This document shows positions 1 to 7,644 of a stretch of DNA of 64,000 nucleotides, in pieces. Both the position numbers and the translations under genes were made by a program. The number at the start of each line of letters is the position of its first letter. The first letter of the stretch is position 1. Below the pieces are notes generated by a model, which saw only the letters and a list, made by a program, of their open reading frames with translations, had not been told where the DNA came from and searched no databases. The DNA comes from Candidatus Hadersleviella danica (lineage in GTDB: Bacteria; Chloroflexota; Anaerolineae; Promineifilales; Promineifilaceae), in assembly GCA_016711405.1 (NCBI GenBank), contig JADJSZ010000026.1:37942-101941 (forward strand). The letters run 5' to 3'.

Positions 1-2
1 AT

Positions 3-431
3 CTAAGCCGCATTATTGAAACAGAGCCATCGGGGGGTGTCGCGGGCAGTAATTTTCTTAATTTTACAGTTTGCCTTTATTCGCCTGAAAATGAATTCGA
101 TCTAAAATCAGAATTTAACCAGATAGAGACAACAATGGGGCGTAATAGAGACGATGTAGACAAAAAGAAGCAAAGCAGAACGATTGATTTAGATATTTTA
201 TTTGCCCTAGACCCAGAAGAAACCCGCGTCGAAAAGCATCTCATCCCGCAGGAATCTTATCTCAGCAAAACCCTCCTTGAACTCCTTTATTTTTTGAATA
301 TAGAAGTTTCTTTGCCCCCACCTGTTTTACCAGAGGGTATTGAGCTATTTATGCAGACGATTGTCATCGGAAAATCACCCATCACCCTTTCTAAACAGGT
401 AGACACCCATTTAATTTATGTGGGGGAGTAA
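3..431 (+). CDS. folK: 6-hydroxymethyl-7,8-dihydropterin pyrophosphokinase (HPPK), 5' partial
   Basis: This is the C-terminal part of HPPK, which transfers pyrophosphate from ATP to 6-hydroxymethyl-dihydropterin in folate synthesis. The frame is open to the left edge of the window, so the start lies upstream. The family signature is visible as GRNRDD (from about 138), then SRTIDLDILF (about 175-205), which holds the conserved Arg and the Asp pair that binds magnesium. The upstream part, SGGVAGSNFLNF, fits the usual strand before the signature. The stop lies 6 bp before the pteridine reductase-like gene, so the two are probably co-transcribed. Base composition is clearly more AT-rich than the genes after 2.3 kb. 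Confidence 0.85.
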   Translation, partial: LSRIIETEPSGGVAGSNFLNFTVCLYSPENEFDLKSEFNQIETTMGRNRDDVDKKKQSRTIDLDILFALDPEETRVEKHLIPQESYLSKTLLELLYFLNIEVSLPPPVLPEGIELFMQTIVIGKSPITLSKQVDTHLIYVGE

Positions 432-437
432 AAAAGT

Positions 438-1226
438 ATGATGTCTCAAACAGAACAATTTGTGAAACCGGCCGTGTTGATTACTGGCGGGGCTGTCCGT
501 TTAGGGCGAGCCATTGCCTTAGATTTAGCACAGCAGGGGTTTGATATTGCCTTGCACTACAACTCATCTGAGACGGCCGCGGCCGAAACGGCCGAGTTAA
601 TCAGAAGCTATCAAGTACAATGCGAGCTTTTCCAACACAATTTAGCCCATGTAGAAGGGCTAGAAATGCTAGTCCAAAATGTGAAAAGAAAATTTCCCCA
701 TTTAGGCGTTCTCATTAATAGTGCCTCTAGCTACAAACAAACCTCTATCTTAGAGACTTCCCCCGAAATTTTTGATACCCAAATGGCGACGAACCTGCGT
801 GCGCCCTTCTTTTTGACCCAAGCCTTTGCCAAAGTATGCCAAACAGGCAACATTATTAACATTATTGACAACAAAATAGGCTTCAATCAATATCATTATT
901 CAGCCTATTTATTGGCCAAAAAATCTTTGGCTGAATTCACCAAAATGGCTTCTTTAGAGTTAGCGCCTCATATTCGGGTAAATGGCATTTCGCCGGGGGT
1001 TGTTCTGCCCGCCGAATCCCGCTCCCCCGAGTATTTAGCATGGCGTGTCCAAGCCATTCCCCTTAAAAAGCAAGGCTCGCCCAGCCATATTACCCAAACC
1101 ATTTTTTATATTTTGGAAAACAGTTTTGTGACAGGGCAAATTTTTACCATAGATGGCGGGGAATCTATTGCCACCGTTGGCTTAAATACAGGCAATTTCC
1201 CTGCGGGAAACCCTAACAAAGAGTGA
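438..1226 (+). CDS. SDR oxidoreductase, FolM/pteridine reductase-like
   Basis: A short-chain dehydrogenase of 262 residues. The cofactor motif TGGAVRLGRAIA (residues about 16-27) matches the TGxxxRxG form of pteridine reductase 1 and FolM, rather than the usual TGxxxGxG. The active-site pattern YLLAK lies near residue 155 and SPG follows at about 185. Family knowledge suggests NADPH-dependent reduction of dihydrobiopterin, dihydromonapterin or dihydrofolate. Its position directly after folK supports a pterin substrate. A purine-rich GGGGGAG sits about 9 bases before tandem ATG codons at 438 and 441. The stop overlaps the next start by 4 bp, which suggests translational coupling. Exact substrate is inferred. 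Confidence 0.82.
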   Translation: MMSQTEQFVKPAVLITGGAVRLGRAIALDLAQQGFDIALHYNSSETAAAETAELIRSYQVQCELFQHNLAHVEGLEMLVQNVKRKFPHLGVLINSASSYKQTSILETSPEIFDTQMATNLRAPFFLTQAFAKVCQTGNIINIIDNKIGFNQYHYSAYLLAKKSLAEFTKMASLELAPHIRVNGISPGVVLPAESRSPEYLAWRVQAIPLKKQGSPSHITQTIFYILENSFVTGQIFTIDGGESIATVGLNTGNFPAGNPNKE

Positions 1227-2192
1227 GTAAATCTATGTCGGCCGTTCCCCCCACTTGGTATGCCCAATACAACCACAAAGGGTTTGCTAAAGATAAATTG
1301 CTCCACTATTTAAGCCTGCTCCCTGCATATTTCAAGCACCCAGCTACGTCTGAATTTGCTTTGGCCCAATCTATCCATTGGGGCAATTTGCTGGCCCAAA
1401 ATTTTACAGGCTACGAGCTAATTATTGGCTCTGGTTATCCTTATTATGTCTTAGATATTCCCCACAAACATATTCCTGAATATGACCGCTTTTTTGGGGA
1501 AATGTACGCCAAAGCGCAAAATCTTCAGCATAATTGGGCTTGCCCCGCTTGTGTGCGCGAACACCCGCGCGGCAATTTTGATGAGTATTGCGCCCCTTGC
1601 CAATCCCCTTTTAAGGCATTAGATATGTTTTATTCTTTGCCTGATATTGATTTATTACTTGTTTTAGATGATGTTTCTGAACCAGTTTTAGAGGAGATAG
1701 AGCAAATTGTTTTTAATATCTCTGGCTTTGAAAAACCAGATACGGATTTAGAAACGGCCGTTAAAAATCTTCAATATACGATGGAAACCATTTTAGAAAA
1801 TAACCCAGCTGGTTTTCTACGGCCGGATATTTTTGTCCTAACCAAAGCCACCTATATCCAAGCCTACGAACAATTAGCCCAAGGGAATTTGTTAGGAACC
1901 AACACCGACCTCATCGCCTTTGCACAATATCTGGGTTCCTTTTGCCACCAACTTAGCGACTGATTTTCTGGTGACGGGGCAACGAGTTTTGCAAACCAAA
2001 AATCATGAGCTACAAGCCTATGGCGAGGAGTGCGTGCGAAAATTTGTCGGCCGCTTTTCGACCGAGGAAATTATGGCTAAATTCATGGAACTGTGGGCTA
2101 CTTATTACCCTAAAAACCACCGCATTATGACCAGTTCCCCCGCTATTTTGGCTGGCATTAGACAAAAATTCGACCAGCTAAAAAATCAGTAG
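1223..2192 (+). CDS. Unknown Cys-rich protein of the pterin cluster (frameshifted)
   Basis: I do not recognise this family. The reading frame starts at GTG 1223, overlapping the reductase stop, with an in-frame ATG at 1235. It breaks at a T4 run at 1940-1943: removing one T joins the two halves into about 322 residues ending at 2192, so the break is probably a sequencing error. Residues about 108-130 hold CPAC, then twelve residues, then CAPC, a likely zinc-binding knuckle. The rest is mostly helical with acidic stretches. Close coupling to folK and the reductase suggests a pterin or one-carbon role, but this is only guilt by association. Base composition is AT-rich like the two genes before it. 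Confidence 0.6.
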
Positions 2193-2195
2193 CGC

Positions 2196-2240
2196 CATTC
2201 ACAATTCACAATTAACCATTCCCAATTCACAATTTACAAC
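2196..2240. repeat. ATTCACA-family short tandem repeats
   Basis: The gap between two genes is filled by imperfect direct copies of ATTCACA and ATTCCCA. The same family recurs at 5031-5068, 8410-8452, 23625-23655, 33748-33790 and 53748-53785, always next to gene starts or ends. Confidence 0.8.
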
Positions 2241-2245
2241 CCCCC

Positions 2246-2629
2246 ATGTCTGTTAACGTCGAAGAAATCATGCAACAAATTCGGGCCGAGATATTGGCCC
2301 AGCGGCAAAGCCAATTGGGTGGCGATGCCCCCCAGCCGCGCTTGCGGGGCAATCAATTGGCGCCCGAATTTTATGAGCACCTCTACCAAGCCACCATGCT
2401 CTATGACCAGATGCAGGTGACGCTCCATGTGCAAAAATCGGCCGTGCCCATTTTCGGGCCGCTCATCAACCGGCTCCGCACGGCCGTGCATATGCTCGTC
2501 ATCTTCTATGTGCAACAGCTCGCCGCCAAGCAGATGGCCTTCAGCAAACAAATGCTGGCCGCCCTCAACAGCCTCAGCAACGAGATGGAAGAGCTATTGG
2601 AAGAGAAGCAAACTCCCCCCTCTGATTAA
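2246..2629 (+). CDS. Conserved hypothetical protein, helical
   Basis: A 127-residue protein that begins with VNVEEIMQQIRAEI, a form seen in small proteins near glycosyltransferase and envelope genes of many bacteria. It continues with a predicted amphipathic region and a hydrophobic helix around residues 70-95 (FGPLINRLRTAVHMLVIFYV), followed by a charged helix ending in acidic residues. It has no catalytic motif that I can see. It follows an ATTCACA repeat array with no obvious Shine-Dalgarno sequence. Its composition returns to the GC-rich norm of the window and CGGCCG hexamers reappear. Function unknown. Confidence 0.65.
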   Translation: MSVNVEEIMQQIRAEILAQRQSQLGGDAPQPRLRGNQLAPEFYEHLYQATMLYDQMQVTLHVQKSAVPIFGPLINRLRTAVHMLVIFYVQQLAAKQMAFSKQMLAALNSLSNEMEELLEEKQTPPSD

Positions 2630-2660
2630 CCGACAAAACTTATGGGTTTGGTTCATTTGA

Positions 2661-2735
2661 GTAGGGGTAGGCCTTGTGCCTACCCAAAATCTCCATTAAA
2701 CCAACATCTAGGGCAACCACAAGGGTTGCCCCTAC
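2661..2735. repeat. Dispersed palindromic element, copy 1
   Basis: Two adjacent inverted repeats: GTAGGGGTAGGC...GCCTACCC, then GGGCAACC...GGTTGCCCCTAC. The termini GTAGGGG and CCCCTAC are mutually inverted, so the whole unit is a small palindromic cassette. A second copy with the same arms but a different middle lies at 4239-4311. Confidence 0.8.
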
Positions 2736-2775
2736 AACCTACCTCAACTGAGATGAAACACTCCCAAAACTTATT

Positions 2776-3677
2776 ATGCAACCAGTGAAAGTGGTAGTAC
2801 CCGCAACGTCGGCCAATTTGGGGCCGGGGTTCGACTGTTTAGGGATGGCTTTGGGGCTGTACAACGAGTTTGTGTTCGCCACGGCCGACCCACTCACCCC
2901 GCTCACCATCGAAGTCGAGGGCGAAGCGGCCGAACTCGTCCCCCGCGATGCCAGCAATTTGGTCATCCAAGCGGCCGAACGGCTGGCCTTGGCCTTGGGG
3001 CGGCCGTTGCCCCCCTGTGGGTGCGCCAAACCAACTACGTGCCCGCCGCCAGCGGGCTGGGGAGCAGTTCCACGGCCGTGGTCGCGGGCTTGCTGGGAGC
3101 CAACGCCCTCTTAGAAGGTGGCCTATCCAAAGCCGAAATTTTAGAACTGGCCACCGAAATGGAAGGCCACCCTGATAACGTCGCCCCCGCCCTGTTTGGG
3201 GGCTTGGTGCTGGTGCCGATGGGGTCACGGCCGCTCCATATCGAGCAAATCCCCATCAAACCGCTCGAAGTGGTCATCATCCTGCCCGATTTTGAGTTGC
3301 TGACCAGCACCGCCCGCGCCGCCCTGCCCACCCACATCTCCCGTGCCGATGCGATTTTTAATTTGGCGCGCACCCCCTTGGTCATTCGCGCCCTCGAATT
3401 GGGGGATTATGCCAAGCTGGGGGTGGCCATGCAGGACAAAATCCACCAGCCGTACCGCATCCCGCTCGTGCCGGGCATGGCGGAGGCGTTTACGGCCGCT
3501 GGCGAGGCGGGGGCTTCGGCCGTGGCCATTAGCGGGGCGGGGCCGAGCATTATCGCCTTTGCCCCGCAAGGCCATCACGCCATTGGCGCGGCGGCACAGG
3601 CCGCTTTCGGCCGTGCGGGGTTGGCCAGCCGGGTATGGGTTTTGCCGCTCGATGTGGGGGGAAGTTTGGTCGTCTAG
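2776..3677 (+). CDS. thrB: Homoserine kinase (frameshifted)
   Basis: A GHMP-family kinase that phosphorylates L-homoserine in threonine synthesis. The N-terminal part shows VPATSANLGPGFDCLGMAL (residues 8-26), typical of ThrB. The ATP-binding loop ASGLGSSSTA lies at about 91-100, followed by GHPDNVAP, and the C-terminal motif AISGAGPS lies at about 250. The frame breaks at a C6 run at 3010-3015. Adding one C restores a continuous 300-residue protein reading LPPLWVRQTN, the normal family length. The break is therefore most likely a sequencing error rather than a pseudogene. A second copy of thrB is not seen. The gene stands alone, after a palindromic element. Confidence 0.87.
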
Positions 3678-3689
3678 TAGGGATGCGCA

Positions 3690-3723
3690 CCGACTGAAAG
3701 ACTGACCGACTGAAAGACTAACT
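3690..3723. repeat. GACTGAC-family repeats
   Basis: Repeats of GACTGAAA and GACTGACC lie between thrB and the convergent thioesterase gene. The array supplies the TAG stop of the thioesterase at 3718-3720. Same family as 41590-41668 and 63760-63805. Confidence 0.7.
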
Positions 3724-4200
3724 GCTGATGATGCCACAGAGGGGAGCCGTCCACGGCAGGGCTTGGTGGGCGGCGAGGAGAGGGTCTATCACGGCCGTTA
3801 ACACCTCCGGATAGGGCGTGGTGCGCCGCGTATCCAAATTCGCATGGGAGTTCACCCCCTCGATGGTCGCCGCCAATTGGTCGGTTGTTTCGTTCATCAA
3901 AAATTGGATGAAGTGGAGCCGTTTTTGGCTACGGCCGATGAGCCGCGTGTAGACCGCTATCTCTTGCCCGACATGAATTTCGGCCAAGTAGCGCGTGTGC
4001 TGCGCCAGCAAAAACACCCCGCCCCGTTCGTTCAACATGTAGCTGGGGGTCATGCCAAACCGATTGAGCATGGTTGTGGCGGAGTCACTGCCCATCGCCA
4101 AGTAATACTGGATGTTCATGTGTCCCATGCCATCTAAATAGCTGTAGGGGATGGTCAGGCGGTGGTAGCAGGGGAGTTGGCGGAGGTCGTTGGGGGTCAT
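3718..4200 (-). CDS. Hot-dog fold acyl-CoA thioesterase (4HBT-like)
   Basis: A 160-residue single hot-dog domain protein. The motif SYLDGMGHMNIQYYLAMGSD (residues about 20-39) resembles the YxDxDxxGHxNNxxYL signature of 4-hydroxybenzoyl-CoA and medium-chain acyl-CoA thioesterases, with His and Asn conserved and the first Asp retained. A later strand reads EIHVGQEIAVYTRLIG, typical of the fold. It probably hydrolyses acyl-CoA thioesters in the cytoplasm; the acyl group cannot be read from sequence. It is convergent with thrB and its stop lies within a repeat array. Confidence 0.72.
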   Translation of the reverse strand: MTPNDLRQLPCYHRLTIPYSYLDGMGHMNIQYYLAMGSDSATTMLNRFGMTPSYMLNERGGVFLLAQHTRYLAEIHVGQEIAVYTRLIGRSQKRLHFIQFLMNETTDQLAATIEGVNSHANLDTRRTTPYPEVLTAVIDPLLAAHQALPWTAPLCGIISS

Positions 4201-4238
4201 GGGTTAGTGGTTAGTGGTTAGTGGCTAGTGGTTAGTTA
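4201..4238. repeat. TTAGTGG heptamer array
   Basis: About five near-perfect direct copies of TTAGTGG/CTAGTGG just upstream of the thioesterase start and abutting palindromic element copy 2. This is the most common heptamer family in the window. Confidence 0.9.
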
Positions 4239-4311
4239 GTAGGGGTAGGCCTTGTGCCTACCCATCAAGTGCCTACCCATCAAGCAGGGCAACCACAAGG
4301 GTTGCCCCTAC
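4239..4311. repeat. Dispersed palindromic element, copy 2
   Basis: It has the same GTAGGGG...CCCCTAC outer arms and the same GGCCTTGTGCC and CAACCACAAGGGTTG inner arms as 2661-2735, with a short internal duplication of GTGCCTACCCATCAA. Its right end supplies the TAG stop (4308-4310, minus strand) of the Lgt-like gene. Confidence 0.82.
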
Positions 4312-5030
4312 GAAGGGATTTCGTTCGGCGACGAGGGGGAGCGAACGGCCAGCCAGATGAGCGCGGCCGACATGACCGCCAAATAGGCCATCTGCGCCAC
4401 CGACCAACCCCCCGCAGTCAGGAGCAAATCGGCGCGGAGGGGGGTGAGGAGCAGACGGCCGAAGGCAACCCCGGCCGTGGCCACGGCCAGCCCCCATCCC
4501 GCAAACGGTTGCCGGGCATGGAGCCGCCACCACACCCACGCCACCAGCCCCACCCAGAGCATCTCATACAGTTGGATGGGGTGTTGGGCGAAGAGCCAGT
4601 TGCTGGCTTGCCCACGGCCGGGGCCAGCCAGCCCATCGGCCAAGGAGTGGATGGCCACCCAACTGAGCAAAGTCGGCACGGCCGCATCCCCCACCTCGGC
4701 GGGGGAGAGTTGGGTGGCGCGGAGGGCGAAGAGCAGGGCGACGGCCGCGCCGACCCAGCCCGCCACGGGCAAATACCCCTCGTGCAAGGGCCAAATCAGC
4801 CCCAGCCATTGCCCCGCGTAGCTGGCCCAATTTTGGGCCACAAAGGCCAAACGGGCGGTGATGAAGCCGGCCGCGACGGCAATGACGGCCGTCTGATGCA
4901 CCCGCGCCGCTGGCAAACCCCGCCGCGCCGCAAACCATTCTAACACGCTCAGCCCCCACCAAATGCCCAGCAAATATAAAAACGGTTTCGTCGGAATGGC
5001 CACAGGGCCGAGTTGGAGGAAGGGGTACAT
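4308..5030 (-). CDS. Lgt-like membrane protein (prolipoprotein diacylglyceryl transferase family)
   Basis: A membrane protein of about 240 residues beginning MYPFLQLGPVAIPTKPF, like the N-terminus of Lgt. It has about seven hydrophobic segments. The family hallmark HPIQLYEM is present near residue 150 (Lgt: HPxQLYE). The RxGNFxNGE loop that carries the essential Arg of classical Lgt is not recognisable; the region reads AGPGRGQASNWL. It is also shorter than most Lgt proteins. It may be a divergent lipoprotein transferase or a paralogue with another role. I chose the ATG at 5028-5030 because the longer frame runs into a 21-bp tandem repeat upstream. The stop is inside a palindromic element. 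Confidence 0.7.
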   Translation of the reverse strand: MYPFLQLGPVAIPTKPFLYLLGIWWGLSVLEWFAARRGLPAARVHQTAVIAVAAGFITARLAFVAQNWASYAGQWLGLIWPLHEGYLPVAGWVGAAVALLFALRATQLSPAEVGDAAVPTLLSWVAIHSLADGLAGPGRGQASNWLFAQHPIQLYEMLWVGLVAWVWWRLHARQPFAGWGLAVATAGVAFGRLLLTPLRADLLLTAGGWSVAQMAYLAVMSAALIWLAVRSPSSPNEIPS

Positions 5031-5071
5031 AATTGTGAATTGGGAATGGTTAATTGTTAATGGTGAATGAT

Positions 5072-5264
5072 AGAAACGCAGTAAGAAACGACAAAAACGC
5101 AGTGGGAAACGACAGAAACGCAGTGAGAAACGACAGAAACGCAGTAAGAAATGACAAAAACGCAATAAGAAATGACAGAAACACAGTGAGAAACGACAGA
5201 AACGCAGTGAGAAATGATAAAAACGCAGTAGGAAATGATAAAAACGCAGTAGGAAACGATAGAC
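5072..5264. repeat. Nine-copy 21-bp tandem repeat
   Basis: Nine head-to-tail units of exactly 21 bp. The invariant core CGCAGT starts at 5077, 5098, 5119, 5140, (5161 and 5182 variant), 5203, 5224 and 5245. The unit reads roughly AAACGCAGTRRGAAAYGAYAR. It lies upstream of the Lgt-like gene, flanked by ATTGTGAATGG repeats on one side and AATGACC repeats on the other. All six frames are open in places because 21 is a multiple of three, but no coding signal is evident. Confidence 0.95.
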
Positions 5265-5280
5265 GGCCGCGCAAACTCAA

Positions 5281-5437
5281 ATGACCAATGACCAATGACC
5301 AATGACCAATGACCAATGCAAATGACCACCCCAATCTTACCCCCACCGTTTCTTGTGAGCCATTGGGGAATTGGGTACACTCGCCAATAACAAACAACCA
5401 GTAACGAATAACGAATAACCAATAACGAATAACCCTA
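5281..5437. repeat. AATGACC array followed by ATAACGA/ATAACCA array
   Basis: Positions 5281-5330 hold six near-perfect copies of CAATGAC. Positions 5387-5437 hold heptamers ATAACGA and ATAACCA up to the cofE start. The 56 bp between them look unique. The two arrays are of unrelated sequence, which shows that different heptamer families can share one gap. Confidence 0.9.
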
Positions 5438-5438
5438 T

Positions 5439-6197
5439 ATGCTCATCCTCACCCCTCTCCCCCATATTCCCCACGTGCAGGCAGGGGACGATTTATTGTC
5501 GCTGGTGTTAGCGGGGCTGGCCACGGCCGACTTGCGCCTGCAAGCGGGCGATGTGCTGGTGCTGGCGCAGAAAATCGTCTCCAAAGCAGAGGGGCGGCTG
5601 GTCAATTTAGAAAGCATCACCCCCAGCGCACGGGCGCAAGCGGTGGCGGCCGAGGTGGACAAAGACCCCCGTTTGGTGGAGCTGATTTTGAGCGAAAGCA
5701 CGGCCGTCTCCCGCCACGGCAAAGGGGTGTTGGTGGTGCGCCATCGGCTCGGCTTTGTCTCGGCCAATGCGGGCATAGACCGCTCCAATGTGCAACAAGA
5801 CCCCGCCCAAGAATGGGTGCTGTTGCTCCCCGAAGACCCCGACCAAAGCGCGGCCGATTTGCGTCAACGCCTTTTCGAGGCGACAGGCACAGCCGTGGGC
5901 ATTGTCATTACCGATAGCCACGGCCGCCCCTTTCGACAAGGCACCGTCGGCGTGGCCATTGGCGTGGCGGGCATCCCCGCCCTGTGGGACAGGCGCGGCG
6001 AAACCGATTTGTATGGCTACACCCTCCGCCACACCACCGTGGGCACGGCCGACGAAATCGCCAGCGCGGCCAGCCTGCTCATGGGGCAAGCGGCCGAAGC
6101 CACCCCCATCGTCCACCTGCGCGGCCTGTGCCTGCCCCCCCAAAACGGCCGTGCGGCCGATCTAATCCGCCCTGCGGAACAAGATTTATACGCTTAA
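5439..6197 (+). CDS. cofE: Coenzyme F420-0:L-glutamate ligase
   Basis: A 252-residue CofE/FbiB-N type enzyme that adds gamma-linked glutamates to F420-0 using GTP. Conserved stretches are visible in order: GDVLVLAQKIVSKAEGR (about 37-53), SRHGKGVLVVRH (about 89-100), SANAGIDRSN (about 107-116), ITDSHGRPFRQGTVGVAIG (about 157-175) and DLYGYTLRHTTVGTADEIA. These include the metal- and GTP-binding residues of the family. Length matches stand-alone CofE. It implies that the organism makes coenzyme F420. The next gene is a flavin/deazaflavin-binding PPOX-family protein, a possible F420 user. CDS start follows an ATAACGA repeat array. Confidence 0.9.
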   Translation: MLILTPLPHIPHVQAGDDLLSLVLAGLATADLRLQAGDVLVLAQKIVSKAEGRLVNLESITPSARAQAVAAEVDKDPRLVELILSESTAVSRHGKGVLVVRHRLGFVSANAGIDRSNVQQDPAQEWVLLLPEDPDQSAADLRQRLFEATGTAVGIVITDSHGRPFRQGTVGVAIGVAGIPALWDRRGETDLYGYTLRHTTVGTADEIASAASLLMGQAAEATPIVHLRGLCLPPQNGRAADLIRPAEQDLYA

Positions 6198-6198
6198 A

Positions 6199-6268
6199 GC
6201 AAAGGTTGCAAGTTACAAGTTACAGGTGGTGGAGCGACTTGTAACTTGTAACCTGCAACTTGTAACGA
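6199..6268. repeat. Inverted arrays of AAGTTACA-type repeats (hairpin)
   Basis: Left arm GGTTGCAAGTTACAAGTTAC, right arm with the reverse complement GTAACTTGTAACCTGCAAC, separated by about a dozen bases. The spacer between cofE and the next gene is thus one long imperfect hairpin built of short tandem repeats. A related family is found at 58393-58456. Confidence 0.88.
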
Positions 6269-6278
6269 GTACCTCCCC

Positions 6279-6656
6279 ATGCCCCCCTCCCACCTCATCC
6301 CCCGCCTTGAAAGCGAAGCCAACATTTGGGTCGCCACCATTCGGCCGCAGGGGGGCGATTTGCCCCCACGGCCGCACCTCGTCCCCACTTGGTTTGCGTG
6401 GCACGAAGGGCAACTCTACCTTTGCATCCAATCCCAAACCGTTAAGGCGCAAAACTTGCTCGCCAATCCGTTTGTCTCGCTGGCCTTAGAAGATGGCTCC
6501 AAGACGGCCATTTGCGAAGGGCAAGCGGCCGTTATCGAAGGCGAGTGGCCAGCGGCCGTGTGCGCCATCTTCCAGCGCAAATACAATTGGGGCATTCCCG
6601 ATGGCGAATACGATTGGTTGGTCGCCATCACCCCTAAAAAATGGCTGGCATGGTAA
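6279..6656 (+). CDS. PPOX-class FMN/F420-binding split-barrel protein
   Basis: A 125-residue protein of the pyridoxamine-5'-phosphate oxidase-like fold. Visible features are PHLVPTWFAWHEGQLYLCIQ (start of the barrel), QTVKAQNLLANPFVSLALED (the xxK/RxxNLxxNPxVxL pattern of the family) and ITPKKWLAW near the C-terminus. Such proteins bind FMN, F420 or haem and often reduce small electrophiles. Its position 81 bp after cofE suggests an F420-dependent member, but substrate and cofactor are inferred. Confidence 0.75.
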   Translation: MPPSHLIPRLESEANIWVATIRPQGGDLPPRPHLVPTWFAWHEGQLYLCIQSQTVKAQNLLANPFVSLALEDGSKTAICEGQAAVIEGEWPAAVCAIFQRKYNWGIPDGEYDWLVAITPKKWLAW

Positions 6657-6714
6657 AGTGTCAAGGAACGCCAAGTTTTTAATCTGAACAAATGGAATGA
6701 GATGGCCTTCTTTC

Positions 6715-6798
6715 AACGCCAAGTCGCAAAGATGCAAAGACGCAAAGAAACTCCTGAACCCTTTGCGTCTTTGCGCCTTAGCGTCTTTGCGTTAAAAA
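6715..6798. repeat. CGCAAAG inverted repeat arrays (hairpin)
   Basis: Three copies of the GCAAAG heptamer/octamer (CGCAAAGATGCAAAGACGCAAAG-like) are followed by CTTTGCGTCTTTGCG on the other side of a short loop. The spacer can fold into a long stem. The same family is at 41995-42082. Confidence 0.85.
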
Positions 6799-6846
6799 AA
6801 CAGATTTGCTCCCCTTATTTACGTGCCAATCCGAAGGGTTTTAGAC

Positions 6847-7644
6847 ATGATTGACCCCCAAGTGGTAAGCAAACTGAATGAGACGTATGCACTGGCCAAA
6901 GCGGAGTGGCAGGCACGGGAAACGCTCCTGAACGAGTTGGCGGTGTTGGATGAGGCGATTCAGCAAACGGCCGAATCCAAACCGCGCCAATTATTCGAGC
7001 AAGAACGGCTCGAAAAGGAAGAAACGCTCTTTTTATATGGCACTGTTGATGAGGAATGCGCCCAACTCTTGCACCAAATGGCCCATCTTTTAATCAACCA
7101 CTTCCCCCACCAAATGGCCCATGTGGCAGATTGGCCGACCATTCAAGCGAAACATACGGCCGAATTACACGCCATTCAGCAAGCCGCACGCGCTTGCCGC
7201 CACGTTTTAAGCGGCTTCGGGCACTCCTCCCTTGCCACCACGGAGCCAGCATTGGTTGATTCGTTTTCGGGGAATATCGGCTTAAATTGGGGGGCACTTT
7301 CATTTGATTGGGCTGAATTCGACCAAATCCGCCAACAAATGAGCCAAGCAATAGCCGAAGCCAAAACATTGTGCCAACAAGCGGGGCGGCCGTTTCGTCT
7401 CACCCTCAATCTCCAACTCCCTTGGCAAGACCCATCTTACCAAGGCGAACCAGAACCACGGCTCAAAGCGATTAAGGAGCAGTTTGTTCGCAAAGAAGCA
7501 GAATTAACGACACGGCAACGTGAATTAGAAGCGCAATTGGCCACAGGGCAACAGGAGTTTGAGCAAACCACGCTCACGCTTTGGGCACAACTTCTGCAAA
7601 ATGAAAAGAGCAATGAACAATGGCGAAGGACAAATGACAAATGA
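6847..7644 (+). CDS. Hypothetical coiled-coil protein
   Basis: A protein of about 265 residues that I do not recognise. It is rich in Glu, Gln and Ala, with long amphipathic helices at about residues 1-70 and 185-265, the latter containing repeated EAQLATGQQEFEQ-like heptads. No catalytic motif is visible. I chose ATG 6847, with GAAGGG 8 bases upstream, over an in-frame GTG at 6823. The 3' end runs through AATGACAAATGACG-type repeat bases, so the last residues (RRTNDK) are repeat-encoded. The stop overlaps the next gene's ATG (ATGA), implying coupling. Confidence 0.6.
   Translation: MIDPQVVSKLNETYALAKAEWQARETLLNELAVLDEAIQQTAESKPRQLFEQERLEKEETLFLYGTVDEECAQLLHQMAHLLINHFPHQMAHVADWPTIQAKHTAELHAIQQAARACRHVLSGFGHSSLATTEPALVDSFSGNIGLNWGALSFDWAEFDQIRQQMSQAIAEAKTLCQQAGRPFRLTLNLQLPWQDPSYQGEPEPRLKAIKEQFVRKEAELTTRQRELEAQLATGQQEFEQTTLTLWAQLLQNEKSNEQWRRTNDK

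Noticed and set aside
3009..3020. Programmed ribosomal frameshift in thrB
   Set aside because: No slippery heptamer with downstream structure is conserved that I can see, and a missing C in C6 explains it simply.
5050..5422. Repetitive hydrophobic proteins (SFLTAFL repeats) encoded by the other 21-bp array
   Set aside because: Same reasoning: an in-frame tandem repeat without translation signals.
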